NCBI RefSeq assembly: GCF_014200595.1
Contig: NZ_JACHCG010000001.1
Span: 1,674,001-1,738,000, forward strand
Direction of reading: 5' to 3'
DNA length: 64,000 bases
From: Pedobacter cryoconitis
Lineage (GTDB): Bacteria > Bacteroidota > Bacteroidia > Sphingobacteriales > Sphingobacteriaceae
The position numbers were made by a program, and so were the translations under genes. Below the pieces are notes generated by a model. That model saw nothing but the letters and a program-made list of their open reading frames with translations, had not been told where the DNA came from and made no database searches. Of the stretch, positions 1 to 9,410 are shown piece by piece (positions within the stretch are counted from its first letter, which is position 1; the number at the start of each line of letters is the position of its first letter).

Positions 1-447
1 TGCTCTTAAAGCAAGAGCCTGACCTTTGATCTGGGCTTTCTTTTCTGCTGATCCGCTTGCCGCATCAATTTTGGTAATGATATTATTGCAGTTGTCAATC
101 ACTTTGTACAAAATTGTCCATATCGCATTTAATCTGGTTTGGTTATTGGCCCCTGTAAAAGGGTAGGCATCTCTGTAACCATATTTATTGGTAATGATAG
201 CTACATCATCGCCCATCGCATCACTTGTTCTCAATATGGTCGTATAACCTGGATTTGCATAAGAAAAATATGTATCATTCATATAGGACCAGGTGCCATT
301 AAGAACAGTCTCAATATTGTCTGCACTGGTATAAATTAAACTTTCAGGAACAGCATCTGTCGGAGCCGTAGTAAGCTCTTTTTTACAGCTGGCCAGAGCT
401 AGTAAAAGTACAAAGACTAATAGAGGGGTAATTATATTGAGTTTCAT
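1..447 (-). CDS. SusD/RagB-family outer-membrane lipoprotein (partial, N-terminal part)
   Basis: The first 149 codons of a gene that runs off the left edge. The protein starts with a lipoprotein signal peptide ending in a lipobox (LASC, acylated Cys21), followed by the SusD-like opening in which a Lys-rich linker leads into the helical part (NTRAAGE-free, with a 'LNAIWTILYKVIDNCNNII' stretch typical of the first TPR-like helices). SusD proteins sit on the cell surface and cap the SusC porin to capture oligosaccharides or peptides. It lies 19 nt downstream of the susC-type gene on the same strand, so the two are surely one operon. Substrate cannot be read from this fragment. Confidence 0.88.
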   Translation of the reverse strand, partial: MKLNIITPLLVFVLLLALASCKKELTTAPTDAVPESLIYTSADNIETVLNGTWSYMNDTYFSYANPGYTTILRTSDAMGDDVAIITNKYGYRDAYPFTGANNQTRLNAIWTILYKVIDNCNNIITKIDAASGSAEKKAQIKGQALALRA

Positions 448-466
448 GTTGTAAAATTAAGATCTG

Positions 467-3400
467 TTAAAAAGTTAAATTTATACCTGCCGAGAACGTA
501 CGGATGGCTGGATATCTGTAATAAGTAGCTCCCTGAACAGTTTGTTCAGGATCCATTCCTTTATGACCATAAAAGGTGAGCAGGTTTTCACCTGTCAGGA
601 AAAATTTCAAATTGCTAATCCCTGCTTTTTCTGATACAGATTTAGGTAAACGATAGCCGAGGCTTACATTTTTTAAACGGGCATAGGTAGCACTATACAG
701 GAAACGGGTAGAAGCCTGTGTCCATCCAAGGTTGTCTGTAGTTAAACGGGGAACATCTGTATTGGGATTTTCAGGCGTCCAGTGATTCAGCATTTCTGCC
801 GACCATGATGCTCCCGGATTACTCCCGTTCTGCATTAATGAAATGTAGTCATTGTCCAGTATTTTGCCTCCGATACTATAAGAAAGCAGAGCCGAAAGTT
901 CAAACTGTTTGTAGCTGAAGGTGTTTGTAATCCCGCCAGTAAGGGTGGGCAGGGAGCTATCCTGTACGTATTGTGTAGCTTTGCTATAATCATTCGTTGT
1001 TACTTTCTGTCCACTACTATTGGTTGTATACCAGAGCGGGTTACCATTAGCCGGGTCTACACCAGCCCACTCCCTTAAATAAAAGTCATAAATAGAGCCG
1101 CCAACACGCAGTAATTTATTTCCTGAAATAAGGTTATCCTGTGGCAAATCAGTGATTTTGTTTTTATAGTGAGTCGCATTTAAGCTGACTGACCACCTGA
1201 AATCAGGCGTGATTACCGGAATCGCATTGATCTGTAATTCGACCCCTGTATTTTTTAACGCACCAATATTCGCATCTATATAGGTAAATCCCGTTGAAGT
1301 TGCTTTTGGTCTTCTGAAAAGCAGATCTTTTGATCTTCTGTTAAAAAATTCAAAAGTACCGCTGATCCGGTCTTTAAAAATCCCAAAATCCACACCTGCA
1401 TTAAAATTAAGATTGGTTTCCCATTTTAAATTTGGTGTTGCAAGGCGACTGGTAACCAACCCATTCTCGCCTAAGTTGTTATTCACATTATAAAGTGCTT
1501 CGTAAGCATAATAAACACCAATATTGTCATTTCCCTGCGCACCATAACTGGTTCTGAAAGTTAAATTACTCAGCCACGGTGTGTCCTTAAGAAAGTCTTC
1601 CTTTGATGCTCTCCATGAACCGCCAAGCGACCAGAATGTACCCCACCGGCTTTGAGGGGAGAATCTTGAAGATCCGTCAGATCTTACTGAAGCAGATACC
1701 AGGTATTTACTTTTGTAATCATATTCGGCCCTGCCAAAAAAACTCAGTAAGGTATAGTCTAAAGCATATCCGCCAAAACTATTCAGCTGTGAAGCTGCAT
1801 CAGGCTCATATAATCCGGGAAGGACAAAACCCTGCCTGCTTCCGGACATAATCCGGGAGTTATATTTATAGATTTCCTGACCGCCCAGAACACTAAAGTG
1901 ATGATCCTGATTAAAGGTCTTTTCATAAGTCAGGATATTATTCCAGGTGTAAGAATAAGTACGCCTGATCTGCCTGTCAATCGAACCCTTGATTTCTGCA
2001 CTTTCACCCAATAAGGGATTGGTATAATCATTTTCATTCGTATTGGTATAATCACCGCTGTAAGTAGTTTTGAACTTTAATTCAGGCACGATCGTAGCTT
2101 CAAGGAAAGTCCTTGCAGATACGTTATCCTTAAATATTTCATTTTTGTCCAATCCAACAGTAGCAGCCAGATTACTTCTCGGAATTGCTGCATTGGGGCG
2201 GTAAGGACCAAAGTCAAATACCTTATTTCCTCCGCCGTCAAATTTATATGAACCATCGCCATTGCGTTCATAAACAGGATAGAAGCTTGGTATAACCCTG
2301 GAAAAATTAATTACATTGGCCGTATTGCTATCCTCAGATACAGGGTAATCCTGTTTTGAGTTTGATGCAGAAATATTCAGCCCGGCCTTTAGCCATTTTT
2401 TTGCCTGTGTTGTCAGGTTAACTCTCGCATTATAGCGTTTAAAGCCGGATCCTAAAGCAATTCCGCGATCGTTCAGGTAACCACCTGAAATATAATACTG
2501 GCTTTTTTCGCTGCCGCCGCTAAAACTCAGGTCGCCCTGTGTCCTTAGCGCAGTCTGTTCAACTGCTTTTTGCCAGTTGTCATTCCATAAAGGTACTGCT
2601 CCCGGTACTATTTTACCGTTCTGTCCTACAGGTTGAGGATATTTTGAACCATAAGGATTAATACCAAGATCTGTAAGTATATTTTCACTTGCAGTTGTAC
2701 GCGCCTGCGCATCAGATAAACCATTGGTAAGCTGTTTGTTTTTCAGGGCAAGCCAATAACTTTCAAAATACTGGTCTGTACTCATTTGTTTATAGTCTTT
2801 TACCGCCCTGTTTGATATCCCTTCAGTAAAATTTGCGCTGATTTGTGTATCCGGAGAACTTTTTCCACTTTTGGTCGTAATAATAATCACTCCATTCGCG
2901 CCTCTGGATCCGTAAAGCGCACTGGAAGCCGCATCTTTCAGTATACTCACAGAAGAAATATCATTTATATTAATAGAGCTGATATCTCCTGAAAAAGGAT
3001 TGCCATCCACTACATATAAAGGATCACTGGACGCATTGATAGAGCCAATACCCCTGATCCGGATCGTTGCCGTAGTTCCAGGCTGACCACTTTGGGATGT
3101 AGCCTGTACACCAGGTGCTATTCCCTGCAATGCACTACTGATATTGGAGACCTGCCTGTTTTCGAGCTGCTCACTTTTGATCTGTGAAACAGACCCAACG
3201 TAACTGGAGCGTTTGGCTGTACCATAGGCTATAACGACCACCTCATTTAATGAATTAGGGCTATTAGATAAAGTAACATTAAGAATATTCCCTATTGCAG
3301 GAAGTTCTTTTGTTTCATAACCTAAAAAGTTAAATATCAGCGTTTCCTGATCAGACGGAATATTCAGGCGATAACCTCCGGATTGATCAGTGGTTGTTCC

Positions 3401-3553
3401 GGAGTTTTTTCCTTTAATACGGATACTTACCCCCGAAAGAGGCAGACCGGTTTCGTTTTCAATTACTTTTCCAGCTATACTCCTTGTTTGCTGGGCATAA
3501 CTGAACTGATGACTGAATAAAAATAGGAATAAGATGGACAGGCTTATTTTCAT
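467..3553 (-). CDS. SusC/RagA-family TonB-linked outer-membrane receptor
   Basis: A 1028-residue TonB-dependent transporter for uptake of a bound nutrient across the outer membrane. A signal peptide (residues 1-20, ending SYAQ) is followed by a carboxypeptidase-regulatory-like beta-sandwich domain (about 25-105), the SusC signature with an NEVVVIAYG box and the plug domain (about 105-225, including YVVDGNPF and the LYGSRGANGVIIITT motif), then a long beta-barrel ending in aromatic Phe (NLTF). Length is normal for the family. It precedes the susD-type gene in one operon. No anti-sigma FecR or ECF sigma gene is visible next to it; the nearest regulator is the two-component pair at 3970-6583. 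Substrate unknown. Confidence 0.95.
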   Translation of the reverse strand: MKISLSILFLFLFSHQFSYAQQTRSIAGKVIENETGLPLSGVSIRIKGKNSGTTTDQSGGYRLNIPSDQETLIFNFLGYETKELPAIGNILNVTLSNSPNSLNEVVVIAYGTAKRSSYVGSVSQIKSEQLENRQVSNISSALQGIAPGVQATSQSGQPGTTATIRIRGIGSINASSDPLYVVDGNPFSGDISSININDISSVSILKDAASSALYGSRGANGVIIITTKSGKSSPDTQISANFTEGISNRAVKDYKQMSTDQYFESYWLALKNKQLTNGLSDAQARTTASENILTDLGINPYGSKYPQPVGQNGKIVPGAVPLWNDNWQKAVEQTALRTQGDLSFSGGSEKSQYYISGGYLNDRGIALGSGFKRYNARVNLTTQAKKWLKAGLNISASNSKQDYPVSEDSNTANVINFSRVIPSFYPVYERNGDGSYKFDGGGNKVFDFGPYRPNAAIPRSNLAATVGLDKNEIFKDNVSARTFLEATIVPELKFKTTYSGDYTNTNENDYTNPLLGESAEIKGSIDRQIRRTYSYTWNNILTYEKTFNQDHHFSVLGGQEIYKYNSRIMSGSRQGFVLPGLYEPDAASQLNSFGGYALDYTLLSFFGRAEYDYKSKYLVSASVRSDGSSRFSPQSRWGTFWSLGGSWRASKEDFLKDTPWLSNLTFRTSYGAQGNDNIGVYYAYEALYNVNNNLGENGLVTSRLATPNLKWETNLNFNAGVDFGIFKDRISGTFEFFNRRSKDLLFRRPKATSTGFTYIDANIGALKNTGVELQINAIPVITPDFRWSVSLNATHYKNKITDLPQDNLISGNKLLRVGGSIYDFYLREWAGVDPANGNPLWYTTNSSGQKVTTNDYSKATQYVQDSSLPTLTGGITNTFSYKQFELSALLSYSIGGKILDNDYISLMQNGSNPGASWSAEMLNHWTPENPNTDVPRLTTDNLGWTQASTRFLYSATYARLKNVSLGYRLPKSVSEKAGISNLKFFLTGENLLTFYGHKGMDPEQTVQGATYYRYPAIRTFSAGINLTF

Positions 3554-3969
3554 AAGAATATAGTTGTTGATTTTATGGGCCAGCGGCCCGGTTTGTGTTG
3601 TTAAATTAAAGGCATAGGAATTCCATCAGCACCAGAACAGATGCCGTTTAAAGGATTATATTAAAATTAAAGGAGGTTTAGCAGGTACATCAACTACTTG
3701 TACAACAAGCAATTTTTTTGAGTGCAATTGCAGAAAATGAGATAGGGGATGACGTCAAAAAATGTAGAGAATTCTTCATATAAATTAGTGTTAAATAGAG
3801 TATATATAAATCTTGTGAGCTATGATTGAGCAAATATATTAAAATACTACTATTTTAGTAGACTAATGTTTATTATCTTTAAAATTTGTTAAAAAGAACC
3901 TGATTTTTTTCAAAAGAAATATTTATTGTGTAATAATTGACTCAGGACTAATTGCTTTCTCAGTTTGCA
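3554..3969. other. Intergenic region upstream of the first susC-type gene
   Basis: About 415 bases without a convincing gene. It is AT-rich and separates the susC start from the stop of the response-regulator gene. On the minus strand there is one match to the Bacteroidota -7 element (TATATTTG, plus-strand positions 3831-3838), but I see no TTTG at the expected -33 distance and it would imply a leader near 275 nt, so it is only a weak promoter candidate for the susC-susD operon. Confidence 0.4.
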
Positions 3970-4593
3970 TCATATCAACATTCGCTCCTGGACAGCTTTT
4001 AATAGTTCTATGGCATTTTTTACACCAAATTTTTGCATCATATTATGGCGATGTGTTTCTACAGTTGCTGGACTTAAAAATAGAGTTTCTGCAATGTTGG
4101 ATGTTGTTTTACCATCAGCTATCAATTGTAAAATTTGTTTTTCGCGTTTGGTAATTTTAGGCTGTTTCTTTAACTCGCCTACAGTTGGTTTTAAAATAAT
4201 TTGTTGTACCGCTTTAGTAAAAGCCAACCCGCCGTTTAATGCGTCGGTAATGCACTGTTTAATTTCGTCAACAGGTGAGGTTTTAAGTATATACCCAGAT
4301 GCACCATTTTGCAACATACTTAGTATTAGCGAACGTTCAGCATGGTTGCTTAAAACGATTACACATATTTTGGAATTAATTGATTTTATTTTTAAACAAA
4401 GCTCCATCCCATTGGTATCGGGCAGCGAAATATCCAGCAATACGACATCCACCTCGTTAACCTCTAAATAAGGCAGACTAGGTAAACCGTGGTCAAAAGT
4501 TTGGAGAACGGTAAGATCGGGATGATTTTTTAGCAAAGCTTTAACGCCTTCAGTTACAATCGGGTGGTCATCAACAATAATAATTTTAATCAT
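3970..4593 (-). CDS. NarL/FixJ-type response regulator
   Basis: A two-domain DNA-binding response regulator of 207 residues. The receiver domain carries the acidic pair in IIIVDDHP and the phospho-acceptor Asp in VVLLDISLPDTNG (Asp54 when counted from this start), followed by the conserved Lys in GYILKTSP. The C-terminal LuxR/GerE helix-turn-helix contains TKREKQILQLIADGKTTSNIAETLFLSPATV-like residues. I place the start at the ATG one base after the stop of the kinase gene; a longer reading begins only with TTG at 4608 inside the kinase gene. The kinase lies immediately upstream on the same strand, so they form a cognate pair. The proximity to susC suggests, but does not show, that it controls that locus. 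Confidence 0.93.
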   Translation of the reverse strand: MIKIIIVDDHPIVTEGVKALLKNHPDLTVLQTFDHGLPSLPYLEVNEVDVVLLDISLPDTNGMELCLKIKSINSKICVIVLSNHAERSLILSMLQNGASGYILKTSPVDEIKQCITDALNGGLAFTKAVQQIILKPTVGELKKQPKITKREKQILQLIADGKTTSNIAETLFLSPATVETHRHNMMQKFGVKNAIELLKAVQERMLI

Positions 4594-4594
4594 A

Positions 4595-6583
4595 TCAGTC
4601 TGCTTCAAGCTCTATATTTATAGTTGTTCCCTCATTTATTTCAGAAGAGATCTCTAAAATGCCACCCAAATACTGTACCCTGTTTTTGATGTTGGCCAGG
4701 CCCATTCCACTTTTTAAGTTATTGGCATCAACGTCAAACCCTTTACCATTGTCTTCTGCGGTAATATAAAAACGATTTTGACGTTGACTGCACTGCAAAA
4801 CAATTTCTGTAGCATTTGCATGTTTAAGTATGTTAGTTAAGATTTCCTGCACAATTCGGTATATAATGGCTTGCTTTGGAAAAGGTATATCCGGGTTAAT
4901 GTTGAGTGCTTCAAAATCTATTTCAAGATCAGGTCTCATCATACTATCACAAAATTCTTTTAAGGCAGTTTCCAAGCCAAAATTAATCAAGGTTTGGGGC
5001 ATCATATTCCTTGCAATATTTCTCAATTCGGTGGCTGAGCTATCCAATTGACTGATAATTTTTTGTAGCTCAAAGCTATGGTTTTCCATCTCGTTGCCGC
5101 TCGCAAAACTTGATAAGTTTATTTTAACCCCAGCCAGCATTCCACCAAGTCCGTCGTGCAGATCAGTAGCCATTCGGTTTCGCTCTTTTTCTTCTGCATC
5201 TAACATGGCTTTGCTTAACGCTAGCTGCTGTTGTCGTTCTATTTCTAACAACTTCTGGCTGGCTAGATGGCGCTGGTTTTTAAGTAACAGCCAAATGGTT
5301 ATAAATAAAATCAACAAAAATAAACCTATTATGCCTAAAAACCACGCCAATTGTTTATTGTTTTTCGCCGTTAACTCCGCATTTTTCTTTTGTATTTTTA
5401 ACCTGGCTATTTGTTGTTGATTATCAGCTTCCCTGTACTTTTTTTCCATCTCAATAATATCGTTTTGGAATTTTGCCTCGTATAAACTATCGCTGAGATG
5501 AATGTACTTCTCAGACCATTTCAAAGCCTGACTAGTAAGACCTCCGTTAGTATACACCTTAGCCAGATCTTTGTAGTACATTTTCTTATCGGTGCTTAAT
5601 ATATACGGACTCTTAATTAAATCTTCCAATTGAGCACCAGCTTTTTTGAAGTCTTTTTTCAAGCTAAGGGTCTCATACCTGCCATACATTAGACGGTTTA
5701 CCGAATGAACAGATCGCGGATCATTTAAACCCAGGGCAATTCCGTGTTCAAAATGTTCTAAACCTTTATCATATTGTTTAACCCTGTTGTAATAAATGCC
5801 TTGTACATAATCGAACTTATAAAATAGGTTAGATGCCGGATGCGGTTTTATGATTTCATATGCTCTATCTAAATTAATTTTTGCATTTGTTAATTGCTTT
5901 CGGTAAATGTCATTTTCGGCCGCGGCTACATAGGTTTCAACTAATATTTCCAGCCTGACAGGATTGTCAGTTGAAGCATGTTCAATATTTTTGATTGCTA
6001 TATTTAAGTATTGAGCAGCCAGATCCCGTTGATTGGCATTCATAAAACCTATTCCTACAGATTTATTTACATTGCCAATTAAAAATAAGTTACCCGACTT
6101 TTTAGCATAAGGAAGTGCCTTGCCAATAAAATTTTTTGTGGCCTCATTTTCTTTGCCCTGTATTTGCTGAGAGGTACTGTAAGCATGCCAAATCAGACCT
6201 CGAATCATAAAAGCATCTTTACTAGTAAGCGCAGACATTTTTTTTTCAGCCTCCATTAATTTATTTTGTATTAATGGCATATTACCTGTTGTCAAAAGGC
6301 TCAAGCTTTCAAAGTACGGTACTGCGGCTTCTAAAAATAAGTTTTTCCCAGCCAGTTGTTTACCCGCAGCCAAATACCGTTTTATTTTTACCGTGTCGGC
6401 AATTAGCCTGCAATAGCTGGATAGCTGTAAATAACCAAATGCTTTAGCACTATCGTTTTTTAATTGGGCAACTTTCTTCTCATAGCGGACAATGTAAGCT
6501 GCGTCATCATCAAGGGAAAGTGTTGTTTGTGCACTGGCTATAAAGCACCAACAAAATACTAAAGTTAGTAACCATCTTTTCAT
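4595..6583 (-). CDS. TPR-containing sensor histidine kinase (HisKA_3 / NarX type)
   Basis: A 662-residue sensor kinase. An N-terminal signal peptide (MKRWLLTLVFCWCFIASAQ) leads into a region of TPR-like helical repeats (about 30-370), a single membrane helix (near residues 410-435, rich in Leu/Ile), a coiled linker, and a HisKA_3 dimerisation domain with the phospho-acceptor His in MATDLHDGLGGML. The ATPase domain has the N-box (NILKHAN), G1 (EDNGKGF) and G2 (SGMGLANI) motifs. The ATG at 6583 is preferred because the upstream extension begins with TTG and would mask the signal peptide. It is transcribed before its partner regulator, with the stop and the next start separated by one base. The periplasmic TPR input suggests sensing of an envelope or nutrient signal, ligand unknown. 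Confidence 0.93.
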   Translation of the reverse strand: MKRWLLTLVFCWCFIASAQTTLSLDDDAAYIVRYEKKVAQLKNDSAKAFGYLQLSSYCRLIADTVKIKRYLAAGKQLAGKNLFLEAAVPYFESLSLLTTGNMPLIQNKLMEAEKKMSALTSKDAFMIRGLIWHAYSTSQQIQGKENEATKNFIGKALPYAKKSGNLFLIGNVNKSVGIGFMNANQRDLAAQYLNIAIKNIEHASTDNPVRLEILVETYVAAAENDIYRKQLTNAKINLDRAYEIIKPHPASNLFYKFDYVQGIYYNRVKQYDKGLEHFEHGIALGLNDPRSVHSVNRLMYGRYETLSLKKDFKKAGAQLEDLIKSPYILSTDKKMYYKDLAKVYTNGGLTSQALKWSEKYIHLSDSLYEAKFQNDIIEMEKKYREADNQQQIARLKIQKKNAELTAKNNKQLAWFLGIIGLFLLILFITIWLLLKNQRHLASQKLLEIERQQQLALSKAMLDAEEKERNRMATDLHDGLGGMLAGVKINLSSFASGNEMENHSFELQKIISQLDSSATELRNIARNMMPQTLINFGLETALKEFCDSMMRPDLEIDFEALNINPDIPFPKQAIIYRIVQEILTNILKHANATEIVLQCSQRQNRFYITAEDNGKGFDVDANNLKSGMGLANIKNRVQYLGGILEISSEINEGTTINIELEAD

Positions 6584-6637
6584 AAACGTTTTTAATAATA
6601 AAGCAGGCAGGTTAGCTGGCAAATAGTTTATACACAG

Positions 6638-6645
6638 CAAACTTA
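6638..6645 (-). promoter_or_regulatory. Candidate -7 promoter element for the kinase-regulator operon
   Basis: On the minus strand this reads TAAGTTTG, matching the Bacteroidota TAnnTTTG element about 55 bases before the kinase ATG. No good TTTG is seen at -33, so the call is tentative. Confidence 0.3.
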
Positions 6646-6820
6646 AAATTTGATTAAAAGATGAGTCGCCCGGGTTACATAAAGGTAAAAACTACCCGCA
6701 TAAAATTGGGGCTTTGTGTTAAAATACAGGAATACCATTAGAAAAAAATCCATTTATTCATTTATTGTATGAAGCATTAAGAATTAGTCTCTTTGGATTT
6801 ACAAATTAAAAAATATCACG

Positions 6821-7279
6821 ATGAGAAAATTTGGAATTATATGTTTAGCTATTATGTTATTTGGTATAGCATCTGCAAATGCACAAGGCATTTTAGATAA
6901 AATAGACCGTACGATTAATAAGGCTGATAGAGCGGGCAACACTGCAGATAGAGCAGGCAAGACAGGAGGTAAGTTCAGCAAGTTGTTTGGTAAAAAGAAA
7001 GGTGCGGAAGACGCTGGTGCTGAAACTAAAACTATTGTAAATATTAGCGGCGTTGATTTCGCTACCCTAAAAAGCATTAATGAGAAGATAGAGGGTACTA
7101 AGAGGGTAGCTAATTCAAAAATGAAATTCAGCACATCAGGCTCTACAATTAGTTTTCAGCACAGTGGTACAACTGCTGATTTGCTGAAAGCATTACAAAA
7201 AAACAACCCTGAGGTATTTAGCGAAAAAAATATTGAAGCCTTGGAAGATGGGCAAATATCAGTCCAGGTAAAGAAGTAG
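6821..7279 (+). CDS. Small secreted protein of unknown function
   Basis: I do not recognise a named family. The 152-residue product starts with a clear signal peptide (MRKFGIICLAIMLFGIASANAQ). A basic, Gly/Lys/Ala-rich stretch with repeated 'KADRAGNTADRAGKTG' character follows (about 25-65), then a compact C-terminal domain (about 75-150) with predicted alternation of helices and strands ending ISVQVKK. It is probably periplasmic or cell-surface. It is followed after 24 nt by a lipoprotein gene on the same strand, so the two are likely co-transcribed, and it is divergent from the kinase operon, making it a possible target of that two-component system (inference from position only). Confidence 0.75.
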   Translation: MRKFGIICLAIMLFGIASANAQGILDKIDRTINKADRAGNTADRAGKTGGKFSKLFGKKKGAEDAGAETKTIVNISGVDFATLKSINEKIEGTKRVANSKMKFSTSGSTISFQHSGTTADLLKALQKNNPEVFSEKNIEALEDGQISVQVKK

Positions 7280-7303
7280 GTTGAAGGCCGAAAACGAACA
7301 ATT

Positions 7304-7849
7304 ATGAAAAAAATAAAATTAAACAGACGATTATCCATAACATTTTCACTACTGGTATTTATTTGCTTATCATCTTGTAGTAAACAAAATGCAGACAGAA
7401 GTGATGGCTCAGAAAAATACTTAACCTGCAAATTAAACGGCAAGGACTATAGTTTTAACACATCCGTTAATGCCAATGATAAACCCGCTGAAGACGAAGT
7501 TCATTTTGTCGTGATTGGCGGTTGGGAAAAGGAAGATAGGATAACTGGATTTGGTATTGACATGGTAATTCCCGAAGGAGTGAAAGAAAAAACCTATTCA
7601 GTAGCAGGTACATCTGCCCCGGAACTTAAGGGACAGTTTTATATACAAAATTATAAAGATGGAAAGCATATGGGCACTACAGTATATGAAGGCGGTAGAA
7701 GCCCGGGTACTCAATTTACGCTTACCATCACAAGCTTAACTGATTGGGGGGTAAAAGGCACTTTTTCAGGGAAGTTAGAACTGAGAGATGGCAATGAATT
7801 TATCACCGTAACTGAAGGAAAGTTTTCTGCTCCTTATAATGGAAATTAG
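7304..7849 (+). CDS. Small lipoprotein of unknown function
   Basis: A 181-residue lipoprotein: basic N-terminus, hydrophobic core and lipobox LSSC (acylated Cys25), then a beta-rich globular domain with CKLNGKDYSFNTSVN near its start and repeated aromatic/glycine strand patterns to the end. The opening 'L.C.LNGK.Y.F' is common in Bacteroidota lipoproteins of unknown role (DUF6252-like in my reading, not verified). It lies 24 nt after the preceding exported protein and is followed by a strong inverted repeat that should terminate transcription. Confidence 0.8.
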   Translation: MKKIKLNRRLSITFSLLVFICLSSCSKQNADRSDGSEKYLTCKLNGKDYSFNTSVNANDKPAEDEVHFVVIGGWEKEDRITGFGIDMVIPEGVKEKTYSVAGTSAPELKGQFYIQNYKDGKHMGTTVYEGGRSPGTQFTLTITSLTDWGVKGTFSGKLELRDGNEFITVTEGKFSAPYNGN

Positions 7850-7893
7850 CACAGCTCATGATAGCCACATCTATTATCCAGCCTATTGCATAG

Positions 7894-7937
7894 TTGTTTA
7901 TACGCTTAATTACTAATGTACTTAAGCGTATAAACAA
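7894..7937. terminator. Bidirectional terminator hairpin between convergent genes
   Basis: A perfect 16-bp inverted repeat (arms 7894-7909 and 7922-7937; core GTTTATACGC / GCGTATAAAC) around a 12-base loop. It lies between the stop of the lipoprotein gene and the stop of the TolC-type gene, which converge here. Confidence 0.7.
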
Positions 7938-7968
7938 TTGCTATATCATCAGCCTATATGGATTCCAG

Positions 7969-9402
7969 CTATAAATGAAACAACATCCTGCTACCCGCTT
8001 TATAATAAAGCTCTGCCAATGTTTTCTGATAACCTGAAATCATTTCTTCCCGTTTGATTTTCATGTCAATCAATTTAGATTCACGGCTATTGATCAGAAA
8101 CAAGGTACTTTCACCCAGATCAAACTTAGAAGATTCACCATTCAACAATACTTCCTGGTTTGAAATGCTTCTCACCTGGACCGCAAGCTGTTCACCGTAG
8201 GCATTTAAATGATTGTAACTGGTCAGTACCGAATTCCTGATTTCACGATTGGATTGCTGCATATCATATGCTAATTCTTGCTGCTTGATCTTCACCTCTT
8301 TTAATTTGCCCCGCTCTGCACGAAGGAAAAGAGGGAGTGCAAATTCGAATCCGAGCTTATAATTACCCATCTTGAAATCGTAATTATCAGGAACGTAGCT
8401 GTTAAAACTTCTGCGTGCAGATAATAACGATCCGCTTACATTAAGTTTAGGTTTCAGCATTTCTTTTCTGTAAGAGCGCTCCACTGCGAGCTGTTCTCCT
8501 TTGATACGCAACTTGATCAGTTCAGGATGGCTCCCCGCTGCAAATTCCAGCAAAGTATCTAATACTTGCCTTTGAGGTTTATCCTGCAATTGTATGGACT
8601 GAAGCGGGCGGGCCTTCTCCGGCAATTCCAGTGGCTGCGCTTCATCACTCCATAAATGGTTAGATAAAGTAAGCCTCGCATTTAGCAGGTCTATTTTCAT
8701 CTTTTCATACTGAATCATTCGGTCCTGCACAGTAATAGCTGCTTCAACCGAATCAATGCTAGCCTTATCGCCCAAACTTGTTTGCCTGCTGATTGCCTTA
8801 AATCTTGTCTGTGCAAGCTCCAGTCCTTCATTGATCAGTTGAAACTGATTATAAAAGAAATACCAGTTCCAGTAGTCCTTAACAATACTATACCAAATGG
8901 CATTGATCTGCTTTACACGTTCGGCTTCTGCATAGCTGACCATAATTTTTGCCTGCCTTAATGTATTTCTTCTGCTGTCTATCAACAAACCCTGCCCCAA
9001 AGGAATACTGAGGCCAATACCCGCCAAACCAGCTGTAGAAGTAGATGTTTCCGGGTTTACATAATCACCAACATTACGGTCGTATCCTATTTTAAGGTCC
9101 GCACCAGCAAGCCAAAGCGGTACTTTCAGTTCGCTCACCCAGCGATTATAATAGTTCTTATTGCCAAACATCTTCCTGTCGAAACCAGCCCTGATTCCAG
9201 GATCGAAATAGCCAAGCGATTGCATTACATTTGCGCGTGCAGATTCACTAAGCAGCGCTGCCTGTTTAACTATAGGGTGATTACGAAATACCATTACCTC
9301 CAGATCCTGTAACATAAATACATTGGCAGTATCAGTTTGCGATTGTGCAAAGGAGCTTAGCAAACCGGATAATGATATAATTAAGATGAATAACAACTTC
9401 AT
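7969..9402 (-). CDS. TolC-like outer-membrane efflux protein
   Basis: A 477-residue outer-membrane factor (OEP family) that would form the exit duct of a tripartite secretion or efflux machine. A signal peptide (MKLLFILIISLSGLLSSFAQ) precedes two long alpha-helical/coiled segments typical of the TolC barrel-tunnel, with conserved 'GIGLSIPLGQGLLIDSRR' type strands and Gln/Glu-rich helices. It is the last gene of an operon with an HlyD-type adaptor (8 nt upstream) and an ABC-type membrane domain, the usual set for type I secretion or drug export. Confidence 0.9.
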   Translation of the reverse strand: MKLLFILIISLSGLLSSFAQSQTDTANVFMLQDLEVMVFRNHPIVKQAALLSESARANVMQSLGYFDPGIRAGFDRKMFGNKNYYNRWVSELKVPLWLAGADLKIGYDRNVGDYVNPETSTSTAGLAGIGLSIPLGQGLLIDSRRNTLRQAKIMVSYAEAERVKQINAIWYSIVKDYWNWYFFYNQFQLINEGLELAQTRFKAISRQTSLGDKASIDSVEAAITVQDRMIQYEKMKIDLLNARLTLSNHLWSDEAQPLELPEKARPLQSIQLQDKPQRQVLDTLLEFAAGSHPELIKLRIKGEQLAVERSYRKEMLKPKLNVSGSLLSARRSFNSYVPDNYDFKMGNYKLGFEFALPLFLRAERGKLKEVKIKQQELAYDMQQSNREIRNSVLTSYNHLNAYGEQLAVQVRSISNQEVLLNGESSKFDLGESTLFLINSRESKLIDMKIKREEMISGYQKTLAELYYKAGSRMLFHL

Positions 9403-9410
9403 AAATGTCT

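Noticed and set aside
139..339. Plus-strand 66-codon ORF at the left edge
   Set aside because: It is antisense to the SusD signal and helical region, which has clear coding character on the minus strand.
3965..4471. 168-codon plus-strand ORF
   Set aside because: It is antisense to the response regulator, which has all receiver and LuxR motifs; the antisense reading has no recognisable content.
4593..4608. Upstream TTG start for the response regulator
   Set aside because: A TTG inside the kinase gene is less likely than the ATG directly after the kinase stop, which also fits the usual start before IKIIIVDDHP.
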